Shown here piece by piece: positions 31,026-39,564 of a stretch of 39,564 nt of DNA; position 1 is the stretch's first letter, and each line of letters begins with the position of its first letter. Both the position numbers and the translations under genes were made by a program. The DNA comes from a virus: the IMG/VR virus record IMGVR_UViG_3300008259_000143, positions 1-39,564 of that record; one strand, given 5' to 3'. The notes beneath the pieces are model-generated. The model ran no database searches. It worked only from the letters and a program-made list of their open reading frames with translations, and was not told the DNA's origin.

Positions 31026-31534
31026 TGACAACAATCATTGCCATCAAGAAACGCAAAGGATTTACTTTTGCCGCTGATGCACAAGTAACTGACACTGAAC
31101 GACCATACATGCACAACAGCATGAAGAAGGTTGTTGAAGTTGGTGACTATGTTATGGCTGGTGCAGGTAACTCACGATGCTGTGACGTTATCTTATACGG
31201 CTGGGAACCACCGTACTATGACGGAACAGAACACTATTCCTTTATGGTGTCAAAGTTTATTCCAGAGATGCGTAAGCAGCATGAAGATGCTGGTGTTACT
31301 TTAAAAGAAGATGAAGACTTTGTTTTCCTAGTTGGTTTTAACGGGAGAATATTTCACATTGCTGGTAATTATGCAGTACTAGAAACCAATACTGGTTTGT
31401 ACGGCATAGGAACTGGTGCGGCATATGCACTCGGTGCTCTTGCTCAAGGTGCAACCATTGCAGAAGCAATGAACATCGCTAAGAAATTTGATATTAATAC
31501 TGGTGGAAAAATCCAGATAGTTGAAAGAGGATAA
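31025..31534 (+). CDS. Proteasome/HslV-like Ntn-hydrolase protease
   Basis: A 169-residue protein with the fold signature of HslV and proteasome beta subunits. After Met removal the chain begins TTIIAIKKRKGFTFAADAQV: Thr1 is the nucleophile, Asp17 is present (AADAQ), and Lys33 (HNSMKKVVEV) completes the triad at the standard positions. VMAGAGNSRCCDVILYG corresponds to the Gly-rich turn and LYGIGTGAAYALGALAQGAT to the conserved C-terminal motif. There is no unfoldase partner gene. Between portal and internal proteins it occupies the usual place of a head maturation protease, which is its most likely role. Confidence 0.85.
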   Translation: MTTIIAIKKRKGFTFAADAQVTDTERPYMHNSMKKVVEVGDYVMAGAGNSRCCDVILYGWEPPYYDGTEHYSFMVSKFIPEMRKQHEDAGVTLKEDEDFVFLVGFNGRIFHIAGNYAVLETNTGLYGIGTGAAYALGALAQGATIAEAMNIAKKFDINTGGKIQIVERG

Positions 31535-31536
31535 TC

Positions 31537-31974
31537 ATGGCAAGAGGCGGATATCGTAAGCCAGCCAATCCTGCTCCAGTATCGGGTCCAGGTAAACTTT
31601 CTCGCCGCACTGACGGCGGACCAACACAAGGCATGAAAGACATGGCAGCAAACGGAGTCTACGGTGAGCGTAAGGCTCTAGCCGAGATGCAGAGTTCAGC
31701 ACCTATGCAAGGAAACCCAACTCCTTCTATGCCATCACCACAAGTTTCTGCTGCTCCTGCAGCACCACAACCTATGACTGGATTGTTTGACCCAACTCAA
31801 CGACCAGAAGAACCAATTACTGCAGGTATGCCTTTTGGTGCTGGTAGCAACTACCCAACTGCAATGCCAGTTCAGATTGATGACACTGCGGCACAAATTC
31901 GTGCAGCCTATGCTTTATACCCTAATGAATCTCTTCGTGTACTTCTTAATGCCCTAGAGAACGAAGGTCGCTAG
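31537..31974 (+). CDS. Small Pro-rich structural protein
   Basis: A 145-residue protein. The N-terminus (MARGGYRKPANPAPVSGPGK, LSRRTDGGPTQG) is Gly/Pro/Arg-rich, the middle is Pro/Ala/Met-rich and probably disordered, and the end is helical with DDTAAQIRAAYALYPNESLR. Proteins with this 'RGGYRxPxNPAPVSGPGxLSRRTDGGP' start are frequent between portal and capsid genes of actinophages; role unknown, probably in the head. Its stop overlaps the GTG of the next gene. Confidence 0.75.
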   Translation: MARGGYRKPANPAPVSGPGKLSRRTDGGPTQGMKDMAANGVYGERKALAEMQSSAPMQGNPTPSMPSPQVSAAPAAPQPMTGLFDPTQRPEEPITAGMPFGAGSNYPTAMPVQIDDTAAQIRAAYALYPNESLRVLLNALENEGR

Positions 31975-34900
31975 TGGCTAAAAAGAAGAGTCTTTTTCAG
32001 CCGAAGGGAACTCTGTTCACCTACGAGGACTGGAAGCCAAGTGGTAACAATCCTTTTGAGACAAGACAATACTCTCAAGATGAATTAGTTAATGAGTACA
32101 AAAAGATTTACTCGCAGACTGACTTGCCAGTTATCTTGTCACGATACGCAGACAGTTTTCCTCAGAACCCAGACATTGCTCTAAGCCTTGCTAAGAGTGG
32201 GACATCTGGCGATGCAACAGGTGCAGCAGCACGTCTTCAGACAATCCTTAATGAGTCCATGGCTGATAAAGCATGGGAAGGTACTGGCGGTCAAGTTAAT
32301 AACATTGACTACAACGAATACCTAAAGGGTTTAAACAAAGACGAATCACGTACATTCTTGACACCTTTGTTTTCAGGCTACGAGGCTTCAACCAACGTCT
32401 TTCGTCAGATTGATGGTTACCTAAACAAAACCGAAGGCTCAGTTGATAACCCATCAAACATTGTAGTTGGTGGAGAAGATGCAAGTGACTTTACCCGTAT
32501 CTACAAGAACACCACTCTGTATCAAAATACAGTTGAAGGTTTAGGTATTGGTACTGGATTTATTCCAAGCGGTGAAGCATACCAAGCCAAGGAAGCATTA
32601 TCCTCACGTGTAGCACGTATTCGTTCAGCAAAGACTGGACAAGAATACTTTTACACCCCTGGTCGTGCTGCAGTTTCTGCACTAACAACTCTTGACCCAG
32701 AAGACCACCAATACAAAATCATCTCTGGAATTATTGACGGAGTTCTTGCCTTTAAAATTGACCCAAGCGTCATTGGTGGTAAAGCAGCAGCATTCCGTAG
32801 TGCAGCAAAAGCAACTGAAAATCTACGTGGAGTAACAAGTGCCGCTGGCACTGCAAAAGCAACTGCAGATGTAGCAGAAGAAATTGCAACTTACCGTGCC
32901 AACCTTCCAAGCCGTGAGGCTCTTGAGGCTTTAGAGAATCAAAAGGTTGCAGCAGCAGAACTTGATGAAGTCTATGCAAAAATTGCAGAACAAAGAAACG
33001 TTCTTAATGATGCAATCACACAGGGAGCCGTTGCAGAACAGCCTAAGGCTGTGCAAGCCGCTATCGCACGTTCTGGTTTAACACAGTTAAACGAAACTAA
33101 AACATCGTTACTGCAAAAGATTGAAGACCAGAAGGTACTTGCTACTGGTGTAGTCCTTGACCCTGCGACTGGAACTCCAATGTCTAAGGCAGATTCACTT
33201 AAGTATCTTAAGCAGGAAATCAAGTCTGTTGATGACCAAATCAATACTGCACTTGACGGTATCTACATTACAAGATTCAAAAAAGTTCGTGATACTTTAG
33301 AACTTAAGAAGTCTGCACTACAACAGGCAACAGACAGTCTTGCACAGAAGTACAAAGAAGTTCAGGAGATTGGTACTCCAGAAGCAAAGCAACGCTTCAT
33401 CATGGAAGAACGTGCTGGTTTACTTCAGGCTTCCGATGGCTATAAAGTAAATAAAGAAAAAGCCATTGAGTGGATTTTTGGAAAGAACGCAGACATTGTT
33501 CTTGAGCGTATTGCTGAGACTGAATCTGCTGCACAAATCATGCGTCTGTCAAAGAATAACTTTGACGCAGACCTTGCAAAAGAACTTGCTGCAGCAAAGA
33601 CTGTAGATGATGTTGAAGTATTGTTACTTGGTCGCATTGGCGTAGATGTTAACACATCAATGCCACGTACAGCCATTGGTCGCTACGTAGTAAATTCTAA
33701 TCCTAACTTCATTATGAAGCCGAAGTCTTCAGTAGAGAACCTAACAAAGTTTGGTCAGGCTCTAAAGTTCCTTGGAACTAGAATGCCAACACAAACAAGT
33801 ATTAAACTTGATGACACCAATGCACTTGTTGAAGAAGTTCGCAGGTGGATGATTGCTGCTCGTTACAATGTTGATGATATTGACAAGGTCATAGACGAAA
33901 TTATTGACATAGATGAACTTGACTTTGTAAATCGTCAAAGTGTAATTACTAAGATGCTTGACGATACAGTTGATGTTTACGCTGAAAAGCAAAAAATCAG
34001 TCCAAAGATTAAAGACAAATTAATGGACTTCACAACAGCCTACAGAACTGCTTCAAGTGGTGCCAAGGAATACACATCCGCAGCAATAGGTGATAAAGTA
34101 GGAAACAAAATAATTGTTGATGGTCAAAAATTTGATTTAACTGATAAGCCAACTTCAATTACTCAACTTGCTACCGAAATTTCTTTGCCGAATGTCTATG
34201 CAGTTCGTGAACTAACTGGAATCATGGCACGTGCAACACGTTCTATTGACAATGTTATCGCTAAAGATTCAAGAATGACAGAGCGTGCTACATTTGCTGC
34301 TACTAGATTTACTCGCAGTGCAACTGATGGTTTCTTACGTAGCATTCTTCTTGTTGGTCGTATATCTTATGAGATACGTAACATCGCAGAAATGCAAACA
34401 CGTATGTTTCTTGCAGGTGGTATAGGACTTTTCACTAACCCTGTTAAGTTTACTGCACTTATCATGTCAAACCCAGAATCTGCTAAGGCAATCGTTCGCA
34501 AGGCTGCAGCCAAAGACCCATACATAGTAGACATCAACGGTAAAGCCTTTATGGGTGCAGACAGTTTTGTTGCAGATGATACTCAAGCGATGCACGATTC
34601 CTTTGCTAACACAATGGCATCACGTGGACATTCCCTTGAAGGACAAAACCTAAGTGGTGCATGGCGCAGTGGTGAGTATGACTCAATTAAACTAGAGATT
34701 TCAAAAAATGGTAGCCCTAGAAATGCTAAAGAGTACGCAGAAGCCGTAGCATCACGCTTACTACAGCACCATGCTGACCCAATCAAGAGAGCAGTAGCCA
34801 CAAATGACATGCGTGCGCTACCAAAGGGACTAGCCAGTGCAGTAAAAGAAGGTCGCATGACCTATGAAGAAGCATTGATTCAGGCTATTCGTGACGGTGC

Positions 34901-37220
34901 ATTCAAGAGACAAATTGATATCCTTGGAAACGCAGAACCACAACTGCAAAAACTATTTTCTATGGACAATGGTATCCGAACTATGTTGTTTGGAAACACA
35001 TCACGTTCGTATGCCCGTGAAATAGCAGATGAAACGCTAGGCATGACAGAACTACGTGAGTTCATAACAACTGGCAAGATTGTTGAAAGAAAAGAAATTC
35101 TTGTAGATGGTGTACCTACCATCAAGGAACGTGTTGTCTTTGAAATGGGTAATTCATACAGGGACAATCACCGTGCACTTAGTAACATAATTAAAGACCA
35201 GTTACTTGTTGACGATGTAGCAAAAACAAACGCATCTAATCTGTTTATGCCACATCAAAAGTCTATTGAGTTAACAGATGTGAAGGGAAAGTACAATCAA
35301 TTCGCTGATTGGTTCTTCCGTCAGGCAGCACGTGCCGAAGTTCGCACAGTTTATGGTCCAGAATACCGCATTGCATACTGGGAAGCCGTTTCTGAAATGG
35401 CTCCAATCATGTCAAGAGAAGCAGCACAAAAAGTATTAAAGAATGCTGAAGATATTAAGCGCACTAGAGTTGCCACAGAGGGCGAAGATGGTGTTATTGT
35501 CTATCAGTCCTGGACTGAACTAAACCCTGCCTTTGATGATATTGTTCAAGCATCTAAAGATGGTGTTGGTAGACTAACAGTTAAAGATGTTGATGCCTAT
35601 GCACGAGATAAGGCTGCTAAGAGGATTGCATCTTTATTCTATGATGCAACTCAAAAGAACAACCTTACCTATGCAGCACAACTAGTTCTTCCATTCGTTA
35701 ATGCTTGGGCTAACACTATCCGCAAGTGGTCAGAACTAGGAACAAATCCTAGCCGTCTTGCCACCCGTGTTTTCCCTGCAACTAGGCTATATCAGAACCT
35801 ATTAAGCGAAGAAACTTCTGCAATATACGACTTTACTGGTACACCACATGACCCAATGCAGGGATTTGTTTGGAATAACCAGTATGGAGACAAGGTATTT
35901 ACCCTACCTTTGAGTGGATACTTACGTACATTGTTTGGTTTGCGTGGCAATCCAGAAACAGCAGACGTTGCCATACCGCTTAAGTCTTTAAACCTTGCGT
36001 TCTCTGGTGCTGAACTTGCAGATAGTGACCTAGGTATTCTTCCAGGGTTTGGAACTGTATGGAACATTGCCTATGGTTCCCTTGACAATGAGATTCAGAA
36101 CAAGACACCTGACGTACTTGCCAACATGATTGCACCATACGGTACTTCAGAAGGTAAGTACATTGGCTTTCTGCCAGCATGGATTCAAAAGATTGCTGCT
36201 GCCATAGTTGAAGATGAGAAGGCTTACGGTAAAACTGCTAAGCCAATCATGGCTTGGGAAGCAACAACTAACCCTAAGTACAAGGTTCTATACGATGGAA
36301 CACCTTTAACCCCTGAAGACCGTGCAGTATTACAGGCTGACCTGGCTGCATATGGATTAAGTCGTGCACGTTTTGCATACTTAATGCAGGGATTACTACA
36401 GAACGTACTACCAGGTACACCGTTGTATGAGTACTATGCACAGAATGAAAACGGCGATACGTTCCTACAGTGGCAAATGGCTGATTCATTTAACAAAATT
36501 GTCCAGCAACATGATGGAAACTTTGAAACAGCCTGGGCTGAGTACACTGCAGTATGGGGACGCAATGCAGTTCTTATCGGATTCAGTGATAACAAGAACC
36601 AAGTCTTTGCAAATGATGAGGCTTGGAACTTTGGAAAGAACAACCCATCACTGTTTAGTTCCTATGGAGATGTAATTCCTTACTTCTTTACTGGTGGAGA
36701 TTTCTCCTCAGAGTACCGTAAGGCTATGGAACGCCGTGGCAAGGGTGACCGTCTAACTGCAGAAGAAGTATTAAAGGAAGCAGACCGTCTATCCATGTCA
36801 GCAATGCGTGGTCAGTTGGCTATTGAAGCCGTATACGGTGGCTTTGATGCTAACTGGATTGATGACCAGATGAAGGCTTACAAGTCTGATGTCTTACAGG
36901 GATACGAACCAGAAGTAACAATCAATATTGGTGCTCGTGACCAGAAGATTATGCGAATTGAGTCTGCCCTAAAGAAGCCAGAGTTTGCTAATACTGATGC
37001 TGGTCAGGCTGCATTACTTTACTTTGCAGAACGTGACAGATGGCTAGAACAGTCTAGGTTGTACTACCCAGACCGTGATAAGCCGTCACTATCTGGTCAA
37101 GATAATGCTGAGGCACGTTACCGTTTACGAGTAATGGCAGAGCAATTAAGCGCAAACAATGATGATTTTAAAAATATGTTTATTCGTGTTCTTGCACAAG
37201 AACTCAAGGAAGAGGATTAA
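31974..37220 (+). CDS. Very large internal virion (ejection-type) protein
   Basis: A 1748-residue protein starting at GTG, the largest in the genome. It is mostly helical with long charged coiled-coil stretches (about 300-345 and 370-470, for example EALENQKVAAAELDEVYAKI). A weakly hydrophobic part lies around 780-830 (TRSATDGFLRSILLVGRISY and GGIGLFTNPVKFTALIM). There is no lysozyme or transglycosylase motif that I can see. Size and place beside two other helical proteins fit internal core proteins that are ejected to carry DNA through the envelope. A tape measure is an alternative. Confidence 0.65.
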   Translation: MAKKKSLFQPKGTLFTYEDWKPSGNNPFETRQYSQDELVNEYKKIYSQTDLPVILSRYADSFPQNPDIALSLAKSGTSGDATGAAARLQTILNESMADKAWEGTGGQVNNIDYNEYLKGLNKDESRTFLTPLFSGYEASTNVFRQIDGYLNKTEGSVDNPSNIVVGGEDASDFTRIYKNTTLYQNTVEGLGIGTGFIPSGEAYQAKEALSSRVARIRSAKTGQEYFYTPGRAAVSALTTLDPEDHQYKIISGIIDGVLAFKIDPSVIGGKAAAFRSAAKATENLRGVTSAAGTAKATADVAEEIATYRANLPSREALEALENQKVAAAELDEVYAKIAEQRNVLNDAITQGAVAEQPKAVQAAIARSGLTQLNETKTSLLQKIEDQKVLATGVVLDPATGTPMSKADSLKYLKQEIKSVDDQINTALDGIYITRFKKVRDTLELKKSALQQATDSLAQKYKEVQEIGTPEAKQRFIMEERAGLLQASDGYKVNKEKAIEWIFGKNADIVLERIAETESAAQIMRLSKNNFDADLAKELAAAKTVDDVEVLLLGRIGVDVNTSMPRTAIGRYVVNSNPNFIMKPKSSVENLTKFGQALKFLGTRMPTQTSIKLDDTNALVEEVRRWMIAARYNVDDIDKVIDEIIDIDELDFVNRQSVITKMLDDTVDVYAEKQKISPKIKDKLMDFTTAYRTASSGAKEYTSAAIGDKVGNKIIVDGQKFDLTDKPTSITQLATEISLPNVYAVRELTGIMARATRSIDNVIAKDSRMTERATFAATRFTRSATDGFLRSILLVGRISYEIRNIAEMQTRMFLAGGIGLFTNPVKFTALIMSNPESAKAIVRKAAAKDPYIVDINGKAFMGADSFVADDTQAMHDSFANTMASRGHSLEGQNLSGAWRSGEYDSIKLEISKNGSPRNAKEYAEAVASRLLQHHADPIKRAVATNDMRALPKGLASAVKEGRMTYEEALIQAIRDGAFKRQIDILGNAEPQLQKLFSMDNGIRTMLFGNTSRSYAREIADETLGMTELREFITTGKIVERKEILVDGVPTIKERVVFEMGNSYRDNHRALSNIIKDQLLVDDVAKTNASNLFMPHQKSIELTDVKGKYNQFADWFFRQAARAEVRTVYGPEYRIAYWEAVSEMAPIMSREAAQKVLKNAEDIKRTRVATEGEDGVIVYQSWTELNPAFDDIVQASKDGVGRLTVKDVDAYARDKAAKRIASLFYDATQKNNLTYAAQLVLPFVNAWANTIRKWSELGTNPSRLATRVFPATRLYQNLLSEETSAIYDFTGTPHDPMQGFVWNNQYGDKVFTLPLSGYLRTLFGLRGNPETADVAIPLKSLNLAFSGAELADSDLGILPGFGTVWNIAYGSLDNEIQNKTPDVLANMIAPYGTSEGKYIGFLPAWIQKIAAAIVEDEKAYGKTAKPIMAWEATTNPKYKVLYDGTPLTPEDRAVLQADLAAYGLSRARFAYLMQGLLQNVLPGTPLYEYYAQNENGDTFLQWQMADSFNKIVQQHDGNFETAWAEYTAVWGRNAVLIGFSDNKNQVFANDEAWNFGKNNPSLFSSYGDVIPYFFTGGDFSSEYRKAMERRGKGDRLTAEEVLKEADRLSMSAMRGQLAIEAVYGGFDANWIDDQMKAYKSDVLQGYEPEVTINIGARDQKIMRIESALKKPEFANTDAGQAALLYFAERDRWLEQSRLYYPDRDKPSLSGQDNAEARYRLRVMAEQLSANNDDFKNMFIRVLAQELKEED

Positions 37221-37222
37221 CG

Positions 37223-38422
37223 ATGGCAACCCCACCAATGCCTAATGCCAGCGAGGATAAGTTTGTCGTTGGTCAAAAGACAGTTACACTTCCAGCCAGA
37301 AATAGACGTGTTCCAGTTGATAACGGTAGAGGTACACAGGGTGTAACACTACCAGCCAAGACATCTATTGAAACCTTTCGTGCTCCAAAGATTTACACAA
37401 ATCCATCAGTGATGGCTAAGAATGAACTTGGAAAAATCCCTGAAGGTGCTGCTTTAGCAAAGGTTCAAACCATGCTATACAACGCTGGTGGATTCTATGA
37501 CTCAAACGACACACCAGGAACTGGCATTAGAATGCCAGGAGACTTTGCTGCAATGGCTAAAGCAATGGAAGCGGCAAATGCTCGTGGTGTGACTTGGCAA
37601 GACCAAGTTGCATTCCAGGTAAATATGCAAGCAAGCGGTGCGTATGCAATGGGTGCAGGTATTGCTGGTGCAGGAACCTCTGGCGCAGGTGGTGGTGCTA
37701 GTGCTAACAAGAGTTTAAATATCACTGGACCTAACAACGCACGTAGTATTTTTGACACTATGTACCTAAAGTACACATCAAAGAAGGCTGATGACGTAGA
37801 GTTTTCAAAGTTCTATGACTCTCTTGTTAAGGCTCAACAGAAAGCCCCAATCAAGTACGAAAAGAAAAAGATTGGTGGAAGTTGGTACACAGTTCAAACA
37901 TCTGATGGCATTAAGGCTGATGAGTTTGCTGAGACTTGGGTATTTAACAGGATTAACTTTGCAGACGAGAGTGCAACTGGTGTCGTAGCACAGAACCTAA
38001 CAGCCGTTGGTGCACTTGCAGACATGTATGATGTCAACTTATCTGTTTCACAGAAGGCAGAGTTTGCCAAGGCATTAACAACTGGTACTGGAACTGACAA
38101 TGATGTTCGTAAGTCATTGGCAGAAAAGGCTAAGTTAAAGTACAAGATGCTTGCCAATGACATTACTGAAACAGTAACAGTTAAAGATTTACTTGCAGAA
38201 CAAATCAATGCTTACGCTGCAACTCTTGAACTTGGATTAAAGGATGTTAAAATTTCTGATATTGAACCTTACGCATTTAAAGATGGTAATTTATTAAACA
38301 GGTCAGAAACAATTCAAAATATAAAGAATAACAATATTGCTTACCGCAGCACAGGACAAGCAAAACAAAATGCTTCAGCCTTTGCACTTGGCTTGGCTCG
38401 TTCCTTAGGTTATGGTGCTTAA
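37223..38422 (+). CDS. Internal virion-type protein
   Basis: A 399-residue protein. The N-terminal 80 residues are polar and Pro-rich (MATPPMPNASEDKFVVGQKT, VTLPARNRRVPVDNGRG). Next comes a helix-rich body with a Gly/Ala-rich flexible stretch (AMGAGIAGAGTSGAGGGASA, about 150-170) and a long helical C-terminal part (DLLAEQINAYAATLELGLKD). It is coupled to the large protein before and the 289-residue protein after. Probably an ejected or core protein; no family recognised. Confidence 0.62.
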   Translation: MATPPMPNASEDKFVVGQKTVTLPARNRRVPVDNGRGTQGVTLPAKTSIETFRAPKIYTNPSVMAKNELGKIPEGAALAKVQTMLYNAGGFYDSNDTPGTGIRMPGDFAAMAKAMEAANARGVTWQDQVAFQVNMQASGAYAMGAGIAGAGTSGAGGGASANKSLNITGPNNARSIFDTMYLKYTSKKADDVEFSKFYDSLVKAQQKAPIKYEKKKIGGSWYTVQTSDGIKADEFAETWVFNRINFADESATGVVAQNLTAVGALADMYDVNLSVSQKAEFAKALTTGTGTDNDVRKSLAEKAKLKYKMLANDITETVTVKDLLAEQINAYAATLELGLKDVKISDIEPYAFKDGNLLNRSETIQNIKNNNIAYRSTGQAKQNASAFALGLARSLGYGA

Positions 38423-39291
38423 TGGCTACCGATAGTGAAATCTTTGCTAAACAATTTGCAGCATTAACTGGTCTTGATATCAATGCTGAAGAGAATAAAT
38501 GGGCTTACCAACTTTATGATGTTGCCCTTCCTTTTATTAACTCAGACCAGATTCAACCAGGAGATACTGCTCTTTACGACATCATCCTTGCAGATGATAA
38601 AGCACCGCAGTCCTACAAGGACCGCTTCTCTGCTGTAACAGAACTTAAGAAGAAAGCCCCAGAGATGGGCATGACTGTTGCTGATTACTTAAAGCAAGAG
38701 AACCAATACAAGCAGTTGTTAAAGTCTGCTGGTATGGGTAACCTTGCCAATGCTAATGAGATTAAAAAGTTTTTCTTAAATGAGGTTTCCTATGACGAGG
38801 CTGCTGGTAGAATTAATGCTGCGTTTGGTGCCATTGATTCTGCTGATGAGCCTACTCGCCAGGCTTTGGCAGAACGTTTCCCAACCTTAAACAAGGCAGA
38901 CCTTGCACAAGGTTTGTTACTTGGCAAAGAGGGAACTTACGAGATTGAGAAGAAGGCTGCTGCTGCTCAGGTTGCAGGTGCTGGTCTATCTCAAGGATAC
39001 CGTACAACTCTTAGCGACCAAGAACTTGTTGCATCTGGATTTGGTACATCTGTAACTGGACGTGAGAATGCACGTCAAGCATTCGCTAAGGTTGCTGCTG
39101 AACAGACAGGTCTACAACAGGCTGCAAGAACCTTTGGTGGTCCTAGCAACATTGTTCAACAGGCAGAAAAAGAAGCATTACTTGGTCAGACTTCTACTGA
39201 AGCCAAGCGACTACGTTCACAGGCTCGTTCACAATTTGCTGGACAAACTGGAATTGTTACTGGTTCGCTAGGTCGCAAGAAGCAAACATAA
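38422..39291 (+). CDS. Internal virion-type helical protein
   Basis: A 289-residue protein sharing its first base with the last base of the preceding gene. It is nearly all helix: ATDSEIFAKQFAALTGLDIN, then QENQYKQLLKSAGMGNLANA and a C-terminal Gln/Arg/Ala-rich end (STEAKRLRSQARSQFAGQTG). The segment AFAKVAAEQTGLQQAARTFG resembles coiled-coil internal proteins. As the third member of the large protein series it likely completes the core or ejection complex. No catalytic motif is visible. Confidence 0.62.
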   Translation: MATDSEIFAKQFAALTGLDINAEENKWAYQLYDVALPFINSDQIQPGDTALYDIILADDKAPQSYKDRFSAVTELKKKAPEMGMTVADYLKQENQYKQLLKSAGMGNLANANEIKKFFLNEVSYDEAAGRINAAFGAIDSADEPTRQALAERFPTLNKADLAQGLLLGKEGTYEIEKKAAAAQVAGAGLSQGYRTTLSDQELVASGFGTSVTGRENARQAFAKVAAEQTGLQQAARTFGGPSNIVQQAEKEALLGQTSTEAKRLRSQARSQFAGQTGIVTGSLGRKKQT

Positions 39292-39295
39292 AACT

Positions 39296-39366
39296 CTCGG
39301 TGGATTGACCGCCCCCACTGAGTAAAAGAGCGGTAGTACATACCAACCTACATACCCCTGTGTAGG
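39296..39366 (+). ncRNA. Two stem-loops ahead of the scaffold gene
   Basis: CTCGGTGG pairs with CCACTGAG (39296-39303, 39315-39322, one G-T) four bases after the upstream stop. CCTACA pairs with TGTAGG (39347-39352, 39361-39366). They lie in the 121-base gap before the scaffold gene and lack T-runs. Possible RNA processing or stability elements that separate head-assembly genes from the internal-protein genes. Confidence 0.45.
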
Positions 39367-39412
39367 AGTGAGACGTGTACGACAAACAACTAATGTAAGG
39401 GAGATAGTTGCG

Positions 39413-39564
39413 ATGAGCAACAATAATCAAGACTGGCTAGATGATGATGAGTTTGACTTTGAAGAGGAAACTCAACCACGTTCAAGTGACGATGTACTTA
39501 AAAAGGTACGCCGTGCAGAACGTGCAAAGGATAAACAAGTCAAAGAACTGCAAGCCGAATTGGA
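39413..39564 (+). CDS. Capsid scaffolding protein, 5' part (continues at base 1)
   Basis: The ATG at 39413 is preceded by AAGGGAG at a suitable distance. The first 13 codons (MSNNNQDWLDDDE) are found only here; from 39451 on the sequence repeats bases 1-114. Joined across the repeat it forms the complete 162-residue scaffold gene described at 1-451. The acidic N-terminus is typical of scaffolds that contact the coat protein. Confidence 0.75.
   Translation, partial: MSNNNQDWLDDDEFDFEEETQPRSSDDVLKKVRRAERAKDKQVKELQAEL
39451..39564 (+). repeat. Terminal direct repeat (same as bases 1-114)
   Basis: The final 114 bases equal the first 114 in the same orientation, with no difference seen. The scaffold reading frame runs through without interruption, so the repeat is an assembly overlap of a circular or circularly permuted molecule and not a physical end. 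The unique genome length is 39,450 bp. Confidence 0.9.

Noticed and set aside
31974-37220. Tape measure protein of a long-tailed phage
   Set aside because: No major tail tube, tail assembly chaperone or frameshift pair is present, and the gene is upstream of scaffold and capsid beside other helical proteins; an internal virion protein fits better, though this is not excluded.
39451-39564. 114-base direct terminal repeat as the physical ends of virion DNA
   Set aside because: It lies inside the scaffold gene, and its joining restores a continuous gene; an assembly overlap of a circular map is simpler. True packaging ends cannot be read here.

Overview
The window is the essentially complete genome of a tailed bacteriophage. 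Its last 114 bases (39451-39564) repeat bases 1-114, so the contig closes into a circle of 39,450 bp, and the scaffolding gene cut at base 1 is completed at the right end. The capsid-to-nozzle gene set, very large internal virion-type proteins and no recognisable major tail-tube or tape-measure gene suggest a short-tailed (podovirus-like) virion. The host is probably an actinobacterium: the phage carries a WhiB-type iron-sulphur regulator, and its main non-coding region contains a perfect copy of the 14-bp actinobacterial parS sequence. The moderate base composition would fit low-GC freshwater lineages such as Nanopelagicales, but that is inference.

There are two opposed transcription blocks. 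The rightward virion block starts in the non-coding region near 27.1 kb. It runs through terminase, portal, a proteasome-like Ntn-hydrolase, three large internal or structural proteins and, across the contig join, scaffold and major capsid. It continues with collagen-like and modular tail fibres, a glycosyltransferase, a cluster of tiny basic proteins, adaptor, collar fibre and nozzle-like proteins, and a lysis cassette (holin candidates, M23 peptidase, two secreted proteins). It ends at a strong terminator near 15.7 kb.

The leftward block (26.65 kb down to 15.7 kb) holds early and replication genes. First come an ArdA-like antirestriction protein and many microproteins, then WhiB. An internal promoter at about 22.24 kb leads a second part: a split AddB/Cas4-like exonuclease, DnaB/RecA-like ATPase, PD-(D/E)XK nucleases, a split primase, a DUF1599 protein, a metallophosphoesterase and a sigma-like protein. 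No DNA polymerase, RNA polymerase, integrase or tRNA gene was seen, so the phage probably depends on host replication and transcription enzymes.

The leftward block is tightly packed, and most genes overlap by a start/stop codon. Reading these junctions reveals about 15 genes of 24-48 codons: single-pass membrane peptides and Cys-rich, probably zinc-binding, microproteins. The 690-bp non-coding region (26648-27336) combines parS, a DnaA-box-like site, a long G-run tract, palindromic operator-like sites, a promoter candidate and four consecutive GC-rich hairpins. It looks like a combined origin and control region. The strongest leads are the parS site without parA or parB, the split nuclease with a Cys-rich gene lodged in the break, and the proteasome-like protease inside the head-gene operon.
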